Of a stretch of DNA of 64,000 nt, positions 5,916 to 14,812 are shown piece after piece; position 1 is the stretch's first letter; each line of letters begins with the position of its first letter. Both the position numbers and the translations under genes were made by a program. The stretch is from JBJHDF01 sp050486405 (GTDB lineage Bacteria > Pseudomonadota > Gammaproteobacteria > Pseudomonadales > Cellvibrionaceae). The DNA lies in NCBI GenBank assembly GCA_050486405.1, contig JBJHDF010000018.1, positions 1 to 64,000 of the forward strand. The letters run 5' to 3'. The notes under the pieces were generated by a model that was given only the letters and a program-made list of their open reading frames with translations, ran no database searches and was not told the origin of the DNA.

Positions 5916-8078
5916 ATGAGGAGTAATGCGACACCAGTGCGAGTCGAAAGAATCTTGCTGCACATAGGCACGGAAAAGACCGGAACCAGTTCGATTCAGC
6001 ATTTTCTGTCCAGGAACCGCGCAGCGCTGGCAGCGGAGGGGTTTGTCTATCCGCAGTTTACCGGGGCCAATGGCGGTAGCCAGTGGGGAGTGGTTGCCGC
6101 TGTGCTGAAGCGACCCTGGAAAACAGAAATCGGTGTGCGCCTGGGCATTCGTGACGAGGGCTCTGCTGATAGCTATCGGCAGCAGCTGCTGGAAGCCTTT
6201 GACGACGAGCTTTTGGCCTGTCCCGGGCGCCACACCCTGATTCTGTCCTCCGAGCATTTCCACAGTCGGCTGAGAGCGCCCGCCAGGCTACAGGCACTGA
6301 AGCACCTGCTGGCTCGCTGGAGCGATAACGCGCACATCCTTGTCTATTTTCGCCGGCAGGATCGCGTCGCCATCAGCCACTATTCCACCCGACTCAAATC
6401 GGGACAGGCTGAGCCGAGGGTTTTCCGCCCCGTAACTGACAATCCACTGCCGTACTACTACGACTATGAGCGCATCTACACAAACTGGAGCCGGGTGTTT
6501 GGTGAAGACGCTGTGCAGGCCGGGCTCTTCGCACCGCAACATCTGGCCGGCGGGGATCTGCTGACGGATTTCTGTAGACGGGTCGGGATTACCGAGAAGG
6601 GAAAAACGCGGCCGCCCAGGATCAATGAGTCGCTCAGCGAAACCGGTGTGCAACTGATGCTGGAGCTGAATCGGCAGTGGCCCAAGCAGCCGCTCAGTGA
6701 CCCCAATCCCTCGCGTGAACAGTTGGTGGCCAATATCGCCCGGGAACACCCCGGGCGCAATTTCCCGGCCACACGAACCCAGGCGCAGGCGTTTTATGCT
6801 CACTTCACCGCCAGTAACGCCCGCCTGGCCAGGGAGGTATTCCCGGAGTTGGAGGGGCCGATATTTGACGAGGACTTCAGCGACTATCCCGAGGTGCTGA
6901 CCCCACCGCAGGAAGATCTGAGCGGTGAGATACGCAGCCGCATCAGGGCCTGGCGGGCGGCATCGGCAGCGGAACAGCTGATTGGCATCGGGCGCCTGAT
7001 GCTTTCCGCAAGACAATTGCTGGGTGGTGCAGCGGCCCGGTTTCAGTCACTCAGGGCGAGCGTTGGGCGAGCGCGAACGCAAACCCCGGCAGTCCCGCCC
7101 GACGCCGGCTTGCCGCCGGTTTTTCTGCACCTGGGGTTGCCCAAGACCGCGACGACGACACTGCAGAATACGCTGTTCTGTCAGCACCCGGGTATCTGCT
7201 ACCTGGGTAAGCGCCGCACCTGGGAAAAGACGCAGGAAAGGGAAAAGGGTTGCGCCTCCAACGAGATCTACCGTGCGCTGCGACCTGTTTTCTGGGACCG
7301 TGAGGAGAGCACTGATCCGGCACGGGTGCGCGCTGTGCTGCAGGAATACTCCCGGGCAAATGGTCCGCAAAAGCCCATTCTGGGCTCCTGGGAAGGGTTG
7401 CTGATCAAACCACCGGAGGCGTTTCAGGCCATGCTGCGTGAGGCGCGGAACCTACTGGGTGATGTGCGTGTGGTCGTCACCCTGCGCAACCCGCTCAAGC
7501 GTCTGCCGTCCGCCTATCTGCACGCCATGAAAGCCTGCACCAGGCACGGTCGGCATCACACAATGCCGGAAGGCCGGGTCTTTGTTTCCTTTGATGAGTG
7601 GCTGAAGGGGGCGCCCCGCGACCCGAAGGCGCACGATTCCCGCTTTGATTTCGGCGACAATCTGCGCTTTGCCGTGGAGCTTCTGGGGCGGGACAAGGTA
7701 GGCGTGTTTCTGCTGGAAGACATGATAGAAGATCGGGACGCTTTTGTTACCAGCCTTCTGGACTTTATGGGGATCGACAACGGTGGCGCGGAACTGGTCG
7801 GTGATCAGCATCTGAACCCGGCGTTTAACGCTGCCCAGTTGGCGTTCCTCAAGAGCATCGACGAGTCCCCGGAGCAGAGAGAGAGGTGGTTGGCGCTGAG
7901 CAGGCCCGAGCGTGAGTCGCAGATGGAAAAAATAGCAGAGGATAGCCCGGGAGATAAGTACAACATTGTGTTGAGTGATGATCAGCGGGAGCTGATCGAA
8001 GCTCGCAGCCGCGACCTGGACCGCTGGCTGGTGGATACCTTCGGCCTGGATCTGGAGCGCCACGGGTATCCGTTGTGA
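5916..8078 (+). CDS. Tandem-domain sulfotransferase-like protein
   Basis: A 720-residue protein made of two sulfotransferase-like modules. The first begins RILLHIGTEKTGTSSIQHFL at residues ~9-28, with the P-loop-like GTEKTGTSS and a later YFRRQDRVAISHYST segment that fits the 3'-phosphate-binding motif. The second begins FLHLGLPKTATTTLQNTLF at ~402, with VVTLRNPLKRLPSAYLHA as its counterpart of that motif. Both keep the lysine of the PAPS loop, so two active sites are possible. Single-domain enzymes are usually 250-350 residues, so this is a full fusion. The downstream GT4 gene overlaps its stop by 4 bases (GTGA). Context suggests sulfation of a polysaccharide, possibly at two positions. Confidence 0.8.
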   Translation: MRSNATPVRVERILLHIGTEKTGTSSIQHFLSRNRAALAAEGFVYPQFTGANGGSQWGVVAAVLKRPWKTEIGVRLGIRDEGSADSYRQQLLEAFDDELLACPGRHTLILSSEHFHSRLRAPARLQALKHLLARWSDNAHILVYFRRQDRVAISHYSTRLKSGQAEPRVFRPVTDNPLPYYYDYERIYTNWSRVFGEDAVQAGLFAPQHLAGGDLLTDFCRRVGITEKGKTRPPRINESLSETGVQLMLELNRQWPKQPLSDPNPSREQLVANIAREHPGRNFPATRTQAQAFYAHFTASNARLAREVFPELEGPIFDEDFSDYPEVLTPPQEDLSGEIRSRIRAWRAASAAEQLIGIGRLMLSARQLLGGAAARFQSLRASVGRARTQTPAVPPDAGLPPVFLHLGLPKTATTTLQNTLFCQHPGICYLGKRRTWEKTQEREKGCASNEIYRALRPVFWDREESTDPARVRAVLQEYSRANGPQKPILGSWEGLLIKPPEAFQAMLREARNLLGDVRVVVTLRNPLKRLPSAYLHAMKACTRHGRHHTMPEGRVFVSFDEWLKGAPRDPKAHDSRFDFGDNLRFAVELLGRDKVGVFLLEDMIEDRDAFVTSLLDFMGIDNGGAELVGDQHLNPAFNAAQLAFLKSIDESPEQRERWLALSRPERESQMEKIAEDSPGDKYNIVLSDDQRELIEARSRDLDRWLVDTFGLDLERHGYPL

Positions 8079-9475
8079 GCGCAGACATACCAGCCCGGCG
8101 CAGGATTTTTATCGAGTGCACTCACACCTATCTGGTGGGAGGTAGCAGCGGCATCCGCCGGGTGGCTCGCCATCTGGCCAATGCCCATGCAGAAGCCTCC
8201 AGCGACGAGGTGCAGCTGGTGCCACTGGTCTGGGCCGGGCGACACTTTCTGCGCCCGCGGCGCCCGCTGACCGAGGCAACGCACCCCGTTGTGACGCTGG
8301 GGCGCCTGCTGGCGGGCTGCATCGGATTTATCGCCCGTTTGCCGGTATTGGCGCCGCTCAAGGCGCCGGTGAAAGCGGGCCTGCGCAAACTGCGCCAGTG
8401 GATGTGGGGTGGGCGCAACAATCAGGCGGAACTGACCGGGGCCCAATCCTCTGCGCAAAGCCCGGAGCAAGGGGGTGGCAACTCGGAGTCATTCTATCGC
8501 CTGTTTGGCCTGCTGGCCTGGCCTTTGGGCTTTTTATTTGTCGCGCCCGTACGTTTTCGCCCCGGCGATATTGTGGTGCTGGTGGATTCCACCTGGGACT
8601 CGCCGGCCATGCTGGGGCGCCTGTTTGCCACGCGTGAGGGCGATGGTATCCAGGTGGGAGCCATGCTGCACGACCTGTTTCCCCTGACCCTGCCGCAGAT
8701 GTGTCAGACCAGCACCGTGACCGGCTACACCGAGTGGTTTGAGCGGGTGGCGAAGGGTGTCGATTTTTTTATCACCAATTCAGCCGCTACCACCCGGGCG
8801 CTGGAGGCGCATTTGCAGCAAGCCGGCCCAGCGAGCGCCCGCGACCTGCCCGCAGGCCATTTTCGCCTGGGGGCAGAGGTGCACCTGCAATCTCAGACGC
8901 TGCCGGATACCCACCCGCTGGAATCCGTGGCGGGGTTTGTGGTGCTGGCGGTGGGTACCATCGAGCCGCGCAAAAACTACAAGGTTATTCTCGATGCGCT
9001 GGATCAGCTCTGGGACAAGCACGATGTGACCCTGGTGATTGTCGGGCGGCCGGGTTGGTCCAGCGAGGATATTCTTGCATGCCTGCGTGAGCACCCCCAA
9101 CGGGGAACACGATTGCTGCACCTGGACGATGCGGACGATGCCACGCTGACGGCCTGCTATCAGCGTGCGGATGCGTTGGTCTGCGCGTCCTGGGCCGAGG
9201 GTTTCGGCTTGCCGATTGTTGAGGGTATGCGCCACGGGGCGCCGGTGCTGGCGTCGGCGATCGATGTCTTTCAGGAGGTGGGTGGCGATGCCTGCCGTTA
9301 CTTTGCCCCGGACCGGCCGGAGGAACTGGCGGCGGAACTGGAAGCGCTGCTGCAACAGTGGCAGCAGGGCACCCCGGTGCGGCTGGACAAATGCGACCTT
9401 GCCATCAGTTGGCGCGAGAGTGCCGTTCAGTTTCGCGACGAAGTGCTGCGTTTGGCGAAATGCCCGGCGGGCTAG
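8075..9475 (+). CDS. Glycosyltransferase family 4
   Basis: A 466-residue GT-B enzyme. The N-terminal domain opens RRIFIECTHTYLVGGSSGIRRV, the glycine-rich acceptor-side loop of WbaZ/mannosyltransferase-like GT4 proteins. The C-terminal Rossmann domain begins FVVLAVGTIEPRKNYKVIL near 290, and the retaining EX7E motif is seen in AEGFGLPIVEGM near residue 370. A hydrophobic stretch of about 20 residues near 145-165 may associate with the membrane. The GTG start overlaps the sulfotransferase stop, so the two are translationally coupled. The 3' end overlaps the convergent antitoxin gene by 4 bases. Substrate unknown; mannose or rhamnose transfer is common in the subfamily. Confidence 0.88.
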   Translation: MSADIPARRRIFIECTHTYLVGGSSGIRRVARHLANAHAEASSDEVQLVPLVWAGRHFLRPRRPLTEATHPVVTLGRLLAGCIGFIARLPVLAPLKAPVKAGLRKLRQWMWGGRNNQAELTGAQSSAQSPEQGGGNSESFYRLFGLLAWPLGFLFVAPVRFRPGDIVVLVDSTWDSPAMLGRLFATREGDGIQVGAMLHDLFPLTLPQMCQTSTVTGYTEWFERVAKGVDFFITNSAATTRALEAHLQQAGPASARDLPAGHFRLGAEVHLQSQTLPDTHPLESVAGFVVLAVGTIEPRKNYKVILDALDQLWDKHDVTLVIVGRPGWSSEDILACLREHPQRGTRLLHLDDADDATLTACYQRADALVCASWAEGFGLPIVEGMRHGAPVLASAIDVFQEVGGDACRYFAPDRPEELAAELEALLQQWQQGTPVRLDKCDLAISWRESAVQFRDEVLRLAKCPAG

Positions 9476-9690
9476 CGTTGGCGAGATTCGCTTACGGCGT
9501 CGAGTATATCTGCTGTGGTGGCAGCAGTTGTTATGCCGGGCACGTCAAAAGGCGATTTCTCTTTTGCGATCTTGGATTTCAGGGAAAAAACAGTACCGTC
9601 TTTCCGGCGAATTTCAATCTCTTCCTTCTGAGCCAACAACAGAAGTTTTGACAGGTTCTGCCGCGCTTCGGAGTAAGTAAAAACTTTCAT
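9472..9690 (-). CDS. Phd/YefM-like antitoxin
   Basis: A 72-residue protein starting MKVFTYSEARQNLSKLLLLA, the recognisable N-terminus of Phd/YefM antitoxins (strand, then EAR-NL helix) that dimerise, bind the operator and extend a flexible C-terminal tail over the toxin. The tail here is KSPFDVPGITTAATTADILDAV. It lies 6 bases after the damaged PIN toxin on the same strand, an order (toxin first) found for some PIN modules. Because the toxin reading frame is broken, the antitoxin may now act alone as a repressor, protect against related toxins, or be on its way to loss. Confidence 0.78.
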   Translation of the reverse strand: MKVFTYSEARQNLSKLLLLAQKEEIEIRRKDGTVFSLKSKIAKEKSPFDVPGITTAATTADILDAVSESRQR

Positions 9691-9696
9691 ACAGGG

Positions 9697-9972
9697 TCAC
9701 TCCAATAGTCTGATGCCAAGCTGAATGGCCAATTGCTTCATGCGACGATCCAGCGTCAACAAGGGATGCGAATACACCCGGGCACAGTGCAGAAAATAGG
9801 CGTCGTAGGCGTAAATATTGTTCTCCACCGCTAACTGCAACGCGCCCTGGATATCGACACTCACCAGCCGTACCGGAATATTCCGGCTGATTCAGTAAGC
9901 TCGATTACGCGCTCTCTCCGGCTTATCGAGCGTGACGGCAAGAAAAACATTGGTGTCTGCAATGATGTTCAT
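9697..9972 (-). pseudogene. PIN-domain toxin with internal deletion and stop
   Basis: Reading from the ATG at 9972 gives MNIIADTNVFLAVTLDKPE, the standard PIN N-terminus with its first catalytic aspartate, then an in-frame TGA at 9892-9894. After it the same frame resumes with typical PIN C-terminal sequence: PVRLVSVDIQGALQLAVEN, YAYDAYFLHCA (second acidic cluster) and PLLTLDRRMKQLA, ending at 9697. An intact member of this group is about 130-140 residues; only about 90 codons remain, so roughly 45 residues between the two conserved blocks are missing along with the acidic residues they carry. VapC-like PIN proteins are RNases; this one should be inactive. The antitoxin beside it is intact. 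Confidence 0.85.
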
Positions 9973-9975
9973 TTG

Positions 9976-10006
9976 ACAACTGTACAACTGTCTTTATGGG
10001 TGTCAA
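9976..10006 (-). promoter_or_regulatory. Candidate promoter/operator of the PIN antitoxin locus
   Basis: On the minus strand a perfect -35 TTGACA (10001-10006) and a -10 TACAGT (9979-9984) are spaced by 16 bases and end 6 bases before the toxin ATG, predicting a nearly leaderless message. Two tandem copies of the octamer ACAGTTGT (9984-9991 and 9976-9983) cover the -10 region, a likely binding site for the Phd-like repressor. The -35 overlaps the stop codon of the upstream GT4 gene. Confidence 0.5.
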
Positions 10007-11160
10007 GAGTCAGTCGTAGCGGCGTCCGCCGCTTCGCGCAGGACGGATAGCGTCTCTTCGGCGGCCCGGCTCCAATCATAGAACGAGGCCCGGGCACGGG
10101 CGGCCCCGGCCAGTCGGGTGCGCAGGGGCCGGTCCAGGACGATGCGCTGCAGACCCTCGGCAATGGAGTCCCGCGACAGCGGGTCCACCAGCAGGCCCGC
10201 CGGCCCGGCCACCTCGGGCATGCTGGCGGTGGCGGAGGTCACTACCGGCAGGCCGTACTGCAGCGCCTCGACAATGGGCAGGCCAAAGCCTTCGTACAGC
10301 GATGGCATGACCAGGCACAGCGCATGACTGTAGAGAGTGGCAAGCACTGTGTCCGATACCGGGCCCAGCAGATGAACGCGCCCTTCCAGTTGCTGCCGGG
10401 CAATCAGCGCCTCCAGATTCTCATCCCCCCAGCCATGGCCACCGGCAATTACCAGCGGCGGAAAATCCGCCTGCGTCCGGCTGGCCTCTGCGTAGCCCTC
10501 CAGCAGTCGCGGCAGATTTTTGCGCGGCTCGGGTGTGCCCACGAACAGCAGGTAGTGCCCTTCCTGCAGCGCCGGCGCACAGGCGGCCAGGGGCCCGGGT
10601 GGCGGCAGGGCCTCGGCGGCGCCGTGAATCACCCGGATGCGCTCTTGAGCGTCGGGCCAGTGTGCGGCGATATCGGCGGCGGTGGCATTGGAAACGGCGA
10701 TAATGCGTTTGGCCCGGGCTGCGGAGCGCGCCATCAGGGTGCGGTCCAGCAGGCGGGTGCTGCGGCGTAGGGTCTCCGGCACCCGGGCCCAGGCGAGATC
10801 GTGGATGGTGACCACCCCGGCTGTGGTTGCGGGTAGCCAGACCGGCAGCCGGTGGGCGGGGGCCCAGAATACCTGGGGTTTATCGCGCCACGACCAGTAA
10901 GGTAAGGAAAAGACCGGTGAGAGAATGCGGCCGGGATGTGCGGGCAGATGATCCCGGCGCAGGCGCGCAGCGGCCGGCAACCCGGCGCAGGCAGCGGCGG
11001 AGCGGCCGTACAGGTACCAGTCGATGTCCCCGGCGCGGGCCATCATGCGCGGCAGCAGAGCGTGCAGGTAGCGCCCCAGCCCGCCGTTACTGCCGGACAG
11101 CAGGCTGCAATCGACGGCTATGCGTAAGGGGGCGACGGTAACGGTCGGGTCAGTCATCAT
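10003..11160 (-). CDS. Glycosyltransferase family 4
   Basis: About 385 residues with GT-B architecture. The N-terminal strand LRIAVDCSLLSGSNGGLGRYL contains the glycine-rich loop; VTIHDLAWARVPET is the middle-domain motif of mannosyl/rhamnosyltransferase-like GT4 enzymes; HYLLFVGTPEPRKNLPRLLEG starts the donor domain; and YEGFGLPIVEALQYG carries the EX7E motif. Two adjacent ATGs at 11160 and 11157 overlap the end of the membrane glycosyltransferase gene, so the pair is translationally coupled; the fold begins soon after, which argues against the longer frame. It closes a four-gene minus-strand operon (14681-10003). Confidence 0.87.
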   Translation of the reverse strand: MMTDPTVTVAPLRIAVDCSLLSGSNGGLGRYLHALLPRMMARAGDIDWYLYGRSAAACAGLPAAARLRRDHLPAHPGRILSPVFSLPYWSWRDKPQVFWAPAHRLPVWLPATTAGVVTIHDLAWARVPETLRRSTRLLDRTLMARSAARAKRIIAVSNATAADIAAHWPDAQERIRVIHGAAEALPPPGPLAACAPALQEGHYLLFVGTPEPRKNLPRLLEGYAEASRTQADFPPLVIAGGHGWGDENLEALIARQQLEGRVHLLGPVSDTVLATLYSHALCLVMPSLYEGFGLPIVEALQYGLPVVTSATASMPEVAGPAGLLVDPLSRDSIAEGLQRIVLDRPLRTRLAGAARARASFYDWSRAAEETLSVLREAADAATTDS

Positions 11161-13609
11161 CAATCGCGGATCTACACAAGACACCGAGCGGTGTAACGAG
11201 GGAGGGCTGTATGCGTTGCAGCGGCCGCGGACAGTCGGTTCGCATACCGGACTCGCCGGCAGACAGCCAGATCACGGCGTCCACCGACGCCGCCTGCCGC
11301 CGTGATACGCGGCCGTTGTGTAAGTGCGCGGCGTGGGGCAGCAAGGCATATTTCAGGCGCCTCGAGGCATACACATGGTGCCGGCCTTCGGTAACCAGCA
11401 GCACCCGGCGCGGGTCCGGCCCCAGTATCGCGTGCGCCTGCCGCGCCAGCTCCAGTATGTCGGCGTCACCGTACAGATCCAGGGCTTCGCGATCGGTGGC
11501 GTTGGCGTAGTGGGCGCGGGTTGCCAGTGCCTGGTGGTAATTGTTGTGCAACCAGCGGGCATCCAGCAGCAGCCAGGCGAACAGAGCTACGCCAAGCAGC
11601 GGGCGCAGTGGCGGCGCAGCGCCGGTAAGCAGGCGCAGGGCAAGCCAGCAGAACAGCACCCAGAGCCCGGCGAGCATCGGCAGTGATGGCAGCTTCGACG
11701 TTGCACCGAGCTGGGTGCGGTTGATCGAGGCCTGCGTCCAATGCCTGGGAGTGGTCCAGTCGGCGACAGCGAGACGCAGCAGGGTCAACGGCGTTGCCGC
11801 TTCAAAACGTAAGCCGCGCAGGATAATGGGGCGCTCTGGGTCGGCGTGGAGCAACATCCCGATCTCGATGATTTCGCCCTGCCAGTTGCTGTCGTCGCTA
11901 AGGATGATCTGCCCGGCGCCGACGACCAGATTGCGGGAAAACACCCTACCTGGGCTGGCTGCAGTACTCCATAACAAGATTTGTGTGTTTTGGCCGGTGC
12001 CGTCAATATCCACGTCAACGAGGTCATAGGCTGCGGCGTCAAATCGCACCGGGCCGGTACTCACTATGGCGCGCCCCTCGGTGGCCGGCAACAGCTGCAG
12101 CCGGGTGTGGAGGTGTTGCAGCGGGCCGTCCACCACGCGCAATTGCTGCGCCTTGAATTCCACTGTCGGTGCGGGCTTGTTACCTACGCCGGAGCTGGAC
12201 AGCAACCAGGCGCCAAGCGGGAGCAGCAGGCACAGCGAGCCTGCCAACACGGCCAGGGCGCTGCGCCCCCGATGCCGGACCGGTAATGATCCGGCGCTGG
12301 CCCCGGCGATGCAGACCAACGCGAAGATCAACAGGGGCGAAATCTGCAGCAGCAGTCGGCTGGCGGCGGTGCCCACCCAGTTGCCGGCATTGGTAGCGCC
12401 GAACAGGAACAACTGACTGGCCAGCACGACCGCGAGCACTAGCCCGACGACCCTGGCCGTTGCACGCGCAGGTGACCCCGGCAGCAGGGCCAACAGCAAG
12501 GCGCCGGGGAGCAGGTACCAGAGCAGGTGCCAGCTGTCCGCAAGCCACAGAAACCGACCGTAGCGGACAAAGTCAAAACGCAGTTGCAGTTCGATTCGCG
12601 ATAAGCCAAAAGCGAGCAGCCCCAACAGCAGCGCACCTGCCAGCACCAGGGTTGTGGTTGTCACTCGCTGCCGCAGCCCTAGCAGACCGACCAGCAGGAG
12701 GCCGCAGGTCAGCCAGATGATGGCATCGTGCTTGACCAGCAGTCCCAACGCCAGCGCTGCCAACCCCAGCAGCAACTGACCGCGGTGCGCCTCCAGCAAC
12801 CCGCGGACGATGGCAATCAGGCCCAGCCCGCTGAAGCCCGCAAGCCACAGGTCGGCGTAACCCGCAAGACTGATATGGGTGTGCAGCAGTGGCAGTGACA
12901 ACAGCAGCCAGGCGGCCAGGGGGCCGGCCAGACGCTGGCGGGTGGCGGCCACCGCCTGCCCCCAGAGCGCCAGGCCCAGGGCGATGGCGGCCGGAAATGC
13001 AGGCCAGGTAACCCGGTTTTCCTGCCAGGAGCCCAGCACGCTGGCCAGCCACCAGGATTGCACAGGTACCAGCCAGGGATAACGGTGCCCCTGTACCGTG
13101 TAGGAAACATCGTCCGGGATCGTAGACCACTGTTCGGGTGAGAGTATGTTCACCGGGCCACCGCTGAAGTACCAGGCCTTGGCCGTGTACATCCAGGTTT
13201 GCCAGGCGTCCCAGGGGTACACCGGACGCCAGTAGAGTTCGAAGGCGGTGAAGCCCAGGTGCAATACGATCAGTGCCAGTAGCAGGGCGGCCAGCCAGCG
13301 CTCGCTCCGGACGGCAGGAGGCAGGATCAGCGGCACTGCGGAGGGCAGAAACCGCGCCAACCAGGTTGCGCCGACAGCAGTGGCCAGGGTCAGGGCTGCC
13401 AGACACAGTATCAGCCCCGCCGCTGTTGCCAGCCAGGGAAGCAGCGCGGCCAGAAAGGCGCTGGCGGTCAACAGGAGAGCACCGAGGAAATAGCCGTAGC
13501 CCAGCCACCCCGCAGGTGTGAGTCCAAGCCGCTCGCGCAGTGGTCGCAGGGCTACAGCCCCCGCCAGCCAAGGCAGCAGCAGGGCGATAAGGAACAGCAG
13601 GGTGTTCAT
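11150..13609 (-). CDS. Polytopic membrane glycosyltransferase (GT-C, GT39/ArnT-like)
   Basis: An 819-residue integral membrane protein with about a dozen hydrophobic segments in the first ~450 residues, several more around 430-470 and 625-665, and a soluble C-terminal part. After two N-terminal helices a loop carries YWRPVYPWDAWQTWMYTAKA near residues 130-150, in the place where GT-C enzymes have their catalytic aspartate. A periplasmic-type beta-rich section around 490-620 and a closing domain (ALDLYGDADILELARQAH, DAVIWLSAGES) follow. GT-C enzymes use polyprenyl-phosphate sugars on the periplasmic face, matching the DPM1-like and DUF2304 genes directly upstream, which typically make such donors. 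It overlaps DUF2304 by 4 bases. Exact GT family not certain. Confidence 0.75.
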   Translation of the reverse strand: MNTLLFLIALLLPWLAGAVALRPLRERLGLTPAGWLGYGYFLGALLLTASAFLAALLPWLATAAGLILCLAALTLATAVGATWLARFLPSAVPLILPPAVRSERWLAALLLALIVLHLGFTAFELYWRPVYPWDAWQTWMYTAKAWYFSGGPVNILSPEQWSTIPDDVSYTVQGHRYPWLVPVQSWWLASVLGSWQENRVTWPAFPAAIALGLALWGQAVAATRQRLAGPLAAWLLLSLPLLHTHISLAGYADLWLAGFSGLGLIAIVRGLLEAHRGQLLLGLAALALGLLVKHDAIIWLTCGLLLVGLLGLRQRVTTTTLVLAGALLLGLLAFGLSRIELQLRFDFVRYGRFLWLADSWHLLWYLLPGALLLALLPGSPARATARVVGLVLAVVLASQLFLFGATNAGNWVGTAASRLLLQISPLLIFALVCIAGASAGSLPVRHRGRSALAVLAGSLCLLLPLGAWLLSSSGVGNKPAPTVEFKAQQLRVVDGPLQHLHTRLQLLPATEGRAIVSTGPVRFDAAAYDLVDVDIDGTGQNTQILLWSTAASPGRVFSRNLVVGAGQIILSDDSNWQGEIIEIGMLLHADPERPIILRGLRFEAATPLTLLRLAVADWTTPRHWTQASINRTQLGATSKLPSLPMLAGLWVLFCWLALRLLTGAAPPLRPLLGVALFAWLLLDARWLHNNYHQALATRAHYANATDREALDLYGDADILELARQAHAILGPDPRRVLLVTEGRHHVYASRRLKYALLPHAAHLHNGRVSRRQAASVDAVIWLSAGESGMRTDCPRPLQRIQPSLVTPLGVLCRSAIDDD

Positions 13610-13968
13610 GGGGCCTTGGCGTCGTCGTCGCTTGCGGCGCGCTGCTGGAGCTTTCCTTCCAGCATGGCAACACGCTGAATCAGTCTCTGCATTTGCACCT
13701 CCTGGCGCGCCTGATCAATGTCCATCAGCAGGATTTTGATAACCAGCACAGCGATCGCTGCCACCAGGGCCAGTACCGGCGGATAGCCAACACCGACTAC
13801 CCGCGCCAGCCAGTCGATCACGGGCGGAGCGAAGCCCAGCCCGGCAAACACCAGGGCCACCAGTAGCCAAGCGACACCGTGGCGCACATGCAGTTTGTCG
13901 CGGCGTATCAGGAACAGAATCGTTGCCGCTACCAACAGGCCGATAGCAGCGTTTATCCAGAAAATCAT
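13606..13968 (-). CDS. DUF2304 family small membrane protein
   Basis: A 120-residue protein with three predicted membrane helices (about 5-20, 31-47 and 62-82) and a charged amphipathic tail (QARQEVQMQRLIQRVAMLEG) likely in the cytoplasm. Length, the short FLIRRDKLHVRHGVAWL loop and position between a DPM1-like GT2 and a polytopic transferase match DUF2304, which is usually encoded beside polyprenyl-phosphate glycosyltransferases. The family has no assigned activity; a helper role for the GT2 enzyme or lipid carrier is plausible. Overlaps both neighbours by 4 bases (ATGA), so it belongs to one translational unit. Confidence 0.8.
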   Translation of the reverse strand: MIFWINAAIGLLVAATILFLIRRDKLHVRHGVAWLLVALVFAGLGFAPPVIDWLARVVGVGYPPVLALVAAIAVLVIKILLMDIDQARQEVQMQRLIQRVAMLEGKLQQRAASDDDAKAP

Positions 13969-14681
13969 GGCTTACTCTCCGTTCGCGCCACCAGTTGGCG
14001 TTTGGAAAGACCCAACAGCAGGGTTTGCAGCATGTAGCGGCCGACCACAAACCAGGAGCAGAAAATCCGCGAGGAACCCTCGCAGCGCTCCTGCATCTGA
14101 ACCGGCACATCCAGCAGCGTCAGCCCAGCGCTCTGCAGGCGCAGCAGCACGCCGACATCCTGATAATCCAACAAGGTGGAGCGTGCATCCGCGAGTTCCA
14201 CCAGAGCCCGCCGATTGTACACCCTGAACCCGGAGGTGATGTCCTCCAGGCGCAGACCTGACGTCGTTTTCATCATCATCCAGGCAACCAGGCGAAGACG
14301 CGACACACGCTCGGGGCAGGTGCCGATCGCGACGTCCGCAATGCCACTTAGCACAGGGTCCAGCAGGGCGGGCAGCGAGTCCGGTTCGTGCTGACCGTCG
14401 GCGTCCAGGGTCACCACCAGGTCATAGCCTTGCTGCAACAGGTAACGGATTCCCGTTTGCGTCGCGCCCCAGGCGCCCAACCGAACGGCCAACGGCAATA
14501 CCTGAGCACCGGCCTGGGAAGCGATCTTCGCGGTATCGTCATCGCTGCAGTCGTCGACTACTACCACGGGGTAGCTGTATTGAGAGCGCAGGGTGGAGAT
14601 CACCCCGCCGATGGAGGCGGCCTCATTCAGTGCGGGGATGACCACGCCGACTCTGGGCGATAAACTGGCTTGTGCTTTCAC
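13965..14681 (-). CDS. DPM1-like polyprenyl-phosphate glycosyltransferase (GT2)
   Basis: A 238-residue GT2 enzyme of the dolichyl-phosphate mannose synthase type. PRVGVVIPALNEAASIGGVI begins the fold; VVDDCSDDDT near residue 42 is the nucleotide site; LVVTLDADGQHEPDSLPALL near 90-110 carries the DAD metal motif followed by QHEP, diagnostic of this group. Later EDITSGFRVYNRRAL fits the acceptor-loop region. No membrane helices are present; in such operons the membrane part is a separate small protein, here DUF2304. Probable role: transfer of a sugar from a nucleotide donor to undecaprenyl phosphate for use by the GT-C enzyme downstream. It starts with GTG; AGGG stands 6 bases upstream. First gene of the operon; an AT-rich 199-base gap precedes it. 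Confidence 0.87.
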   Translation of the reverse strand: MKAQASLSPRVGVVIPALNEAASIGGVISTLRSQYSYPVVVVDDCSDDDTAKIASQAGAQVLPLAVRLGAWGATQTGIRYLLQQGYDLVVTLDADGQHEPDSLPALLDPVLSGIADVAIGTCPERVSRLRLVAWMMMKTTSGLRLEDITSGFRVYNRRALVELADARSTLLDYQDVGVLLRLQSAGLTLLDVPVQMQERCEGSSRIFCSWFVVGRYMLQTLLLGLSKRQLVARTESKP

Positions 14682-14812
14682 CTAGTACCCTGTTCCAGAA
14701 CGCGCTATTGTAAAGCCGCGAGTATAGGCGAAGCGCTAAGGATATTCTATGGTGTACGTCGGATCGTCACCGTCAATTTGCTGCCAAATCCATAGTTCGC
14801 TGCGGATATTTG

